Positions 61,798 through 64,000 of a stretch of DNA of 64,000 nucleotides are shown in pieces. Source of the stretch: CBDEUK01 sp965250225 (GTDB lineage Bacteria; Pseudomonadota; Gammaproteobacteria; Eutrophobiales; Eutrophobiaceae); assembly GCA_965250225.1 (NCBI GenBank), contig CBDFNQ010000025.1:1-64000 (forward strand). Reading direction: 5' to 3'. The translations under genes and the position numbers were made by a program. Positions within the stretch are counted from its first letter, which is position 1, and each line of letters begins with the position of its first letter. The notes below the pieces were generated by a model, which made no database searches, was not told where the DNA came from, and saw only the letters and a program-made list of their open reading frames with translations.

Positions 61798-63168
61798 TTA
61801 TCCAATCAAGCGCATAATATCGTTATAGAATACCAGGCTCATCAGCCCGAGCAAAAGCGCCAATCCAAATTGCTGTCCCAGTACTTGAGTAGACTCAGAT
61901 ACCGGTTCCCCCAAAATAAGTTCTATAAGGTAATACATTAAGTGTCCGCCATCCAGTAGTGGAATAGGAAAAAGATTCAATAATCCCAGACTCACGCTGA
62001 CAATGGCCAGAAAACTAATGTATGCAGCCAATCCTGCTGCTGCAGTATATCCCGCATACTGAGCAATGCTAATAGGGCCACTGAGATTTTTCACTGAAGC
62101 CTGGCCTGTGATCATCTTGCCCAACACACGAAGTGACAGTGCTGAAACGTCCCACACCTTTATCAGCGCTTTAATGAACGACTCACCCACAGCATACGAC
62201 TCAGTTGCTTTGCGTGATTCATCAATTTCAAGCTGTTGCGGGATGTCACCGATCACACCGACCCTTGGAATTCCATCGCCATCTTCTTCATTGATTTCAG
62301 CCTTAACCATGACCCTGTGCTGTTCGCCTGCACGTGCCACAATAACGGCAACCGATTTTTCTGGATGTGCCTTTAGGTAATCTGCCCATTCATCCCAGTA
62401 GTGAATAACCTTACCATCCACACTTAAAATTTCATCACCTGCCAACAGGCCGGCTTTCTCAGCAGGTCTTCCAGCCATCACTTCTTTGATCTTCGCTGGC
62501 ACTCGGATCCTTTCTGGCCCAATCCCAAGTACCTTCATAAGTTTGCCACCAGCAATATCATCTATAGAGATATCACTGACATCGAGAACAATCTGTTTTT
62601 CGAACAGGGAATCATCTCGCACTAATAATTGAATGCTATCAGTTTGAATAATTTTGCTCACTGAACGATCCATGACACTGGCCCAGGTTCGTGTCCGAAC
62701 ATCACTCACCTCGAGTATTTCCTGGCCAGATTGCAATCCGGCCTGTTCAGCCAATGAACCCACTTCAACCGAGCCAATAACCGGTTTATACCCCGTAACA
62801 CCAATCATAAAGACTAACCAGAAGGCAATGACAGCAAAAATATAATTAAAAAAGGGACCAGCAAATACGATAGCAAAACGTTGTCCGAGAGGTTTGCGAT
62901 TAAACGCGCGTGGCAAGTCTCCTTCAGCGACAGAGCCTTCTCGCTCATCAAGCATTTTCACATAACCGCCAAGTGGGATGCTGGCGATGACAAATTCTAT
63001 TTTATCTTCACCAAACACACGCTTGTAGAGTGGTTTACCAAAACCCACTGAAAAGCGCAGGATTTTCACATCACAACGTCGGGCAACCCAGAAATGACCA
63101 AATTCATGAAAGGTGATCAATAATCCCAGGGCAAAGATGAATGCCAGAATGTGCTGCAGGATCTCCAT
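61798..63168 (-). CDS. rseP: Site-2 protease RseP
   Basis: A 456-residue membrane zinc protease that cleaves anti-sigma-E factor RseA inside the membrane. HExxH is in LLITFHEFGHFWVARRC, and the second metal-ligand motif in LLNLFPIPLLDGGHLMYYLI. Two PDZ domains lie between (AEQAGLQSGQEILEVSD; AEKAGLLAGDEILSVDG). Four membrane segments are visible. Its ATG overlaps the dxr stop (TGATG). Confidence 0.96.
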   Translation of the reverse strand: MEILQHILAFIFALGLLITFHEFGHFWVARRCDVKILRFSVGFGKPLYKRVFGEDKIEFVIASIPLGGYVKMLDEREGSVAEGDLPRAFNRKPLGQRFAIVFAGPFFNYIFAVIAFWLVFMIGVTGYKPVIGSVEVGSLAEQAGLQSGQEILEVSDVRTRTWASVMDRSVSKIIQTDSIQLLVRDDSLFEKQIVLDVSDISIDDIAGGKLMKVLGIGPERIRVPAKIKEVMAGRPAEKAGLLAGDEILSVDGKVIHYWDEWADYLKAHPEKSVAVIVARAGEQHRVMVKAEINEEDGDGIPRVGVIGDIPQQLEIDESRKATESYAVGESFIKALIKVWDVSALSLRVLGKMITGQASVKNLSGPISIAQYAGYTAAAGLAAYISFLAIVSVSLGLLNLFPIPLLDGGHLMYYLIELILGEPVSESTQVLGQQFGLALLLGLMSLVFYNDIMRLIG

Positions 63169-64000
63169 CAGTTAGCTAACTCCCTGGCCAGGCCCTGTGC
63201 AAACTCACGCGTCTTGTGATCGGCGTCAAGTACGGTTTCCAGGCTGTCAGTTTCTTGTCTCGTCACATTTTCCAATGTAGTCTCCACCACTTTTGCAATA
63301 TCAGTAAAACGTATTTTGTTTCCTAAAAACTCGGCAACAGCAATCTCATTTGCTGCATTCAAAATCGCCGTGCTGGTGCCACCTGCCTGCATCGCTTCAG
63401 AAGCAAGTCTCAAACAGGGAAATCGATTGATATCGGGCACTTCGAAGTTTAATTGTGCGACCTCAAACATATTCAATCGTTCCACTCCTGCATCAATCCG
63501 TTCAGGCCAGGCCATTGCGTGGGCGATAGGTGTGCGCATATCCGGATTTCCCAGCTGCGCCAGAACTGAGCCATCAACATACTGCACCATGGAATGAATC
63601 ACGCTCTGTGGATGGAGGACAACAGTTATAAACTCTGGTGTTGTATCAAACAACCAACAGGCTTCAATCACCTCAAGACCTTTATTCATCATCGTTGCCG
63701 AATCGACTGATATCTTGCGCCCCATATCCCAATTGGGATGTGCACAGGCCTGATCGGGGGTAACTGAAGCCAGCTCATCAAGTGATTTTGTGCGAAACGG
63801 GCCACCTGAGGCGGTTAATAATATTTGTCTGACCCCGATTATTTGCAGGCCATCACGATAGTTAAGTGGCATACACTGGAATATCGCATTATGTTCACTA
63901 TCGATAGGTAATAATTCAGCACCGGAGTCTTTCACAGTATCAATGAACAATTGACCAGACATGACCAGAGATTCTTTATTCGCAAGCAATACGCGTTTAC
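63168..64000 (-). CDS. dxr: 1-deoxy-D-xylulose 5-phosphate reductoisomerase, 5' end beyond window
   Basis: The frame is open to the right edge, so the N-terminal part (NADPH fold) is missing. Visible: KRVLLANKESLVMSG, the catalytic-site segments LPIDSEHNAIFQC and LTASGGPFR, then MGRKISVDSATMMNKGLEVI and HPQSVIHSMVQYVDGSVLAQ. Dxr makes MEP, the second step of isoprenoid synthesis. It precedes rseP in the same direction, matching the common order. Confidence 0.96.
   Translation of the reverse strand, partial: KRVLLANKESLVMSGQLFIDTVKDSGAELLPIDSEHNAIFQCMPLNYRDGLQIIGVRQILLTASGGPFRTKSLDELASVTPDQACAHPNWDMGRKISVDSATMMNKGLEVIEACWLFDTTPEFITVVLHPQSVIHSMVQYVDGSVLAQLGNPDMRTPIAHAMAWPERIDAGVERLNMFEVAQLNFEVPDINRFPCLRLASEAMQAGGTSTAILNAANEIAVAEFLGNKIRFTDIAKVVETTLENVTRQETDSLETVLDADHKTREFAQGLARELAN

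Noticed and set aside
49009..64000. Envelope and replication gene block as an unusual island
   Set aside because: Gene order, lengths and motifs are those commonly seen in gammaproteobacteria, and no frameshift or mobile sequence interrupts it.

Overview
The window looks like part of a chromosome from a moderately AT-rich gammaproteobacterium. The main evidence is gene order. From 49.0 kb to the right edge, on the minus strand, runs the familiar block dxr-rseP-bamA-skp-lpxD-fabZ-lpxA-lpxB-rnhB-dnaE-accA, followed by tilS. A thiC / pcm / rhodanese / tolC neighbourhood sits at 7.7-12.2 kb, and a tRNA-Pro next to the remains of a MerR-type regulator sits at 35.5-36.1 kb. Lipid A, BamA and two ornithine-lipid-type acyltransferase domains indicate a Gram-negative envelope. 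A 24-codon pqqA suggests PQQ-dependent dehydrogenases, so a methylotroph or alcohol oxidiser is possible, but this is inference. No species is claimed.

Layout. 0-6.5 kb: end of apt, small membrane and YbjQ proteins, an SDR, a CheY, a glycosyltransferase, a nucleoside-phosphorylase-like protein coupled to a spore-photoproduct-lyase-like radical SAM enzyme, and a PutP-type symporter. 6.6-10.8 kb: a diguanylate cyclase gene broken by an IS200/IS605 element, then thiC with its TPP riboswitch, pcm and a rhodanese. The last three each read only through +1 frameshifts. 10.9-20.1 kb: tolC, an isochorismatase-like hydrolase, a hybrid kinase / Hpt / sigma-54 activator cascade, glmS and a Sel1 lipoprotein. 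20.2-29.9 kb: a repeat-rich stretch around a 1712-residue PAS/GAF/GGDEF/EAL protein, three YHS genes (one truncated), and remnants of RAYT, IS5 and IS256 transposases. 29.4-34.0 kb: an apparent five-gene minus-strand operon with an ATP-grasp ligase, an OlsF-like double acyltransferase, DinB-like, NRDE and YHS proteins. 34.4-38.8 kb: a lipoprotein hydrolase, tRNA-Pro, a RAYT-MerR chimera, an IS91-type element and small metabolic genes. 38.9-43.5 kb: NDH-2, a sigma-54 two-component pair and the divergent orphan pqqA. 43.7-49 kb: cytochrome b561 and a likely operon joining an L,D-transpeptidase with ExbB/ExbD-like proteins.

The most interesting points are these. (1) An orphan pqqA is preceded by a very good sigma-54 promoter and lies divergently from an NtrB/NtrC-like pair. 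(2) A radical SAM photoproduct-lyase homologue overlaps a nucleoside-phosphorylase gene. (3) The ExbB/ExbD-like operon carries an L,D-transpeptidase. (4) The ATP-grasp and OlsF-like genes are adjacent and look co-transcribed. (5) An in-frame chimera joins the start of a RAYT transposase to the end of a MerR regulator. (6) At least ten single-base +1 frameshifts, mostly in homopolymers and concentrated at 7.0-10.5 kb, need read-level checking before any gene is called dead.
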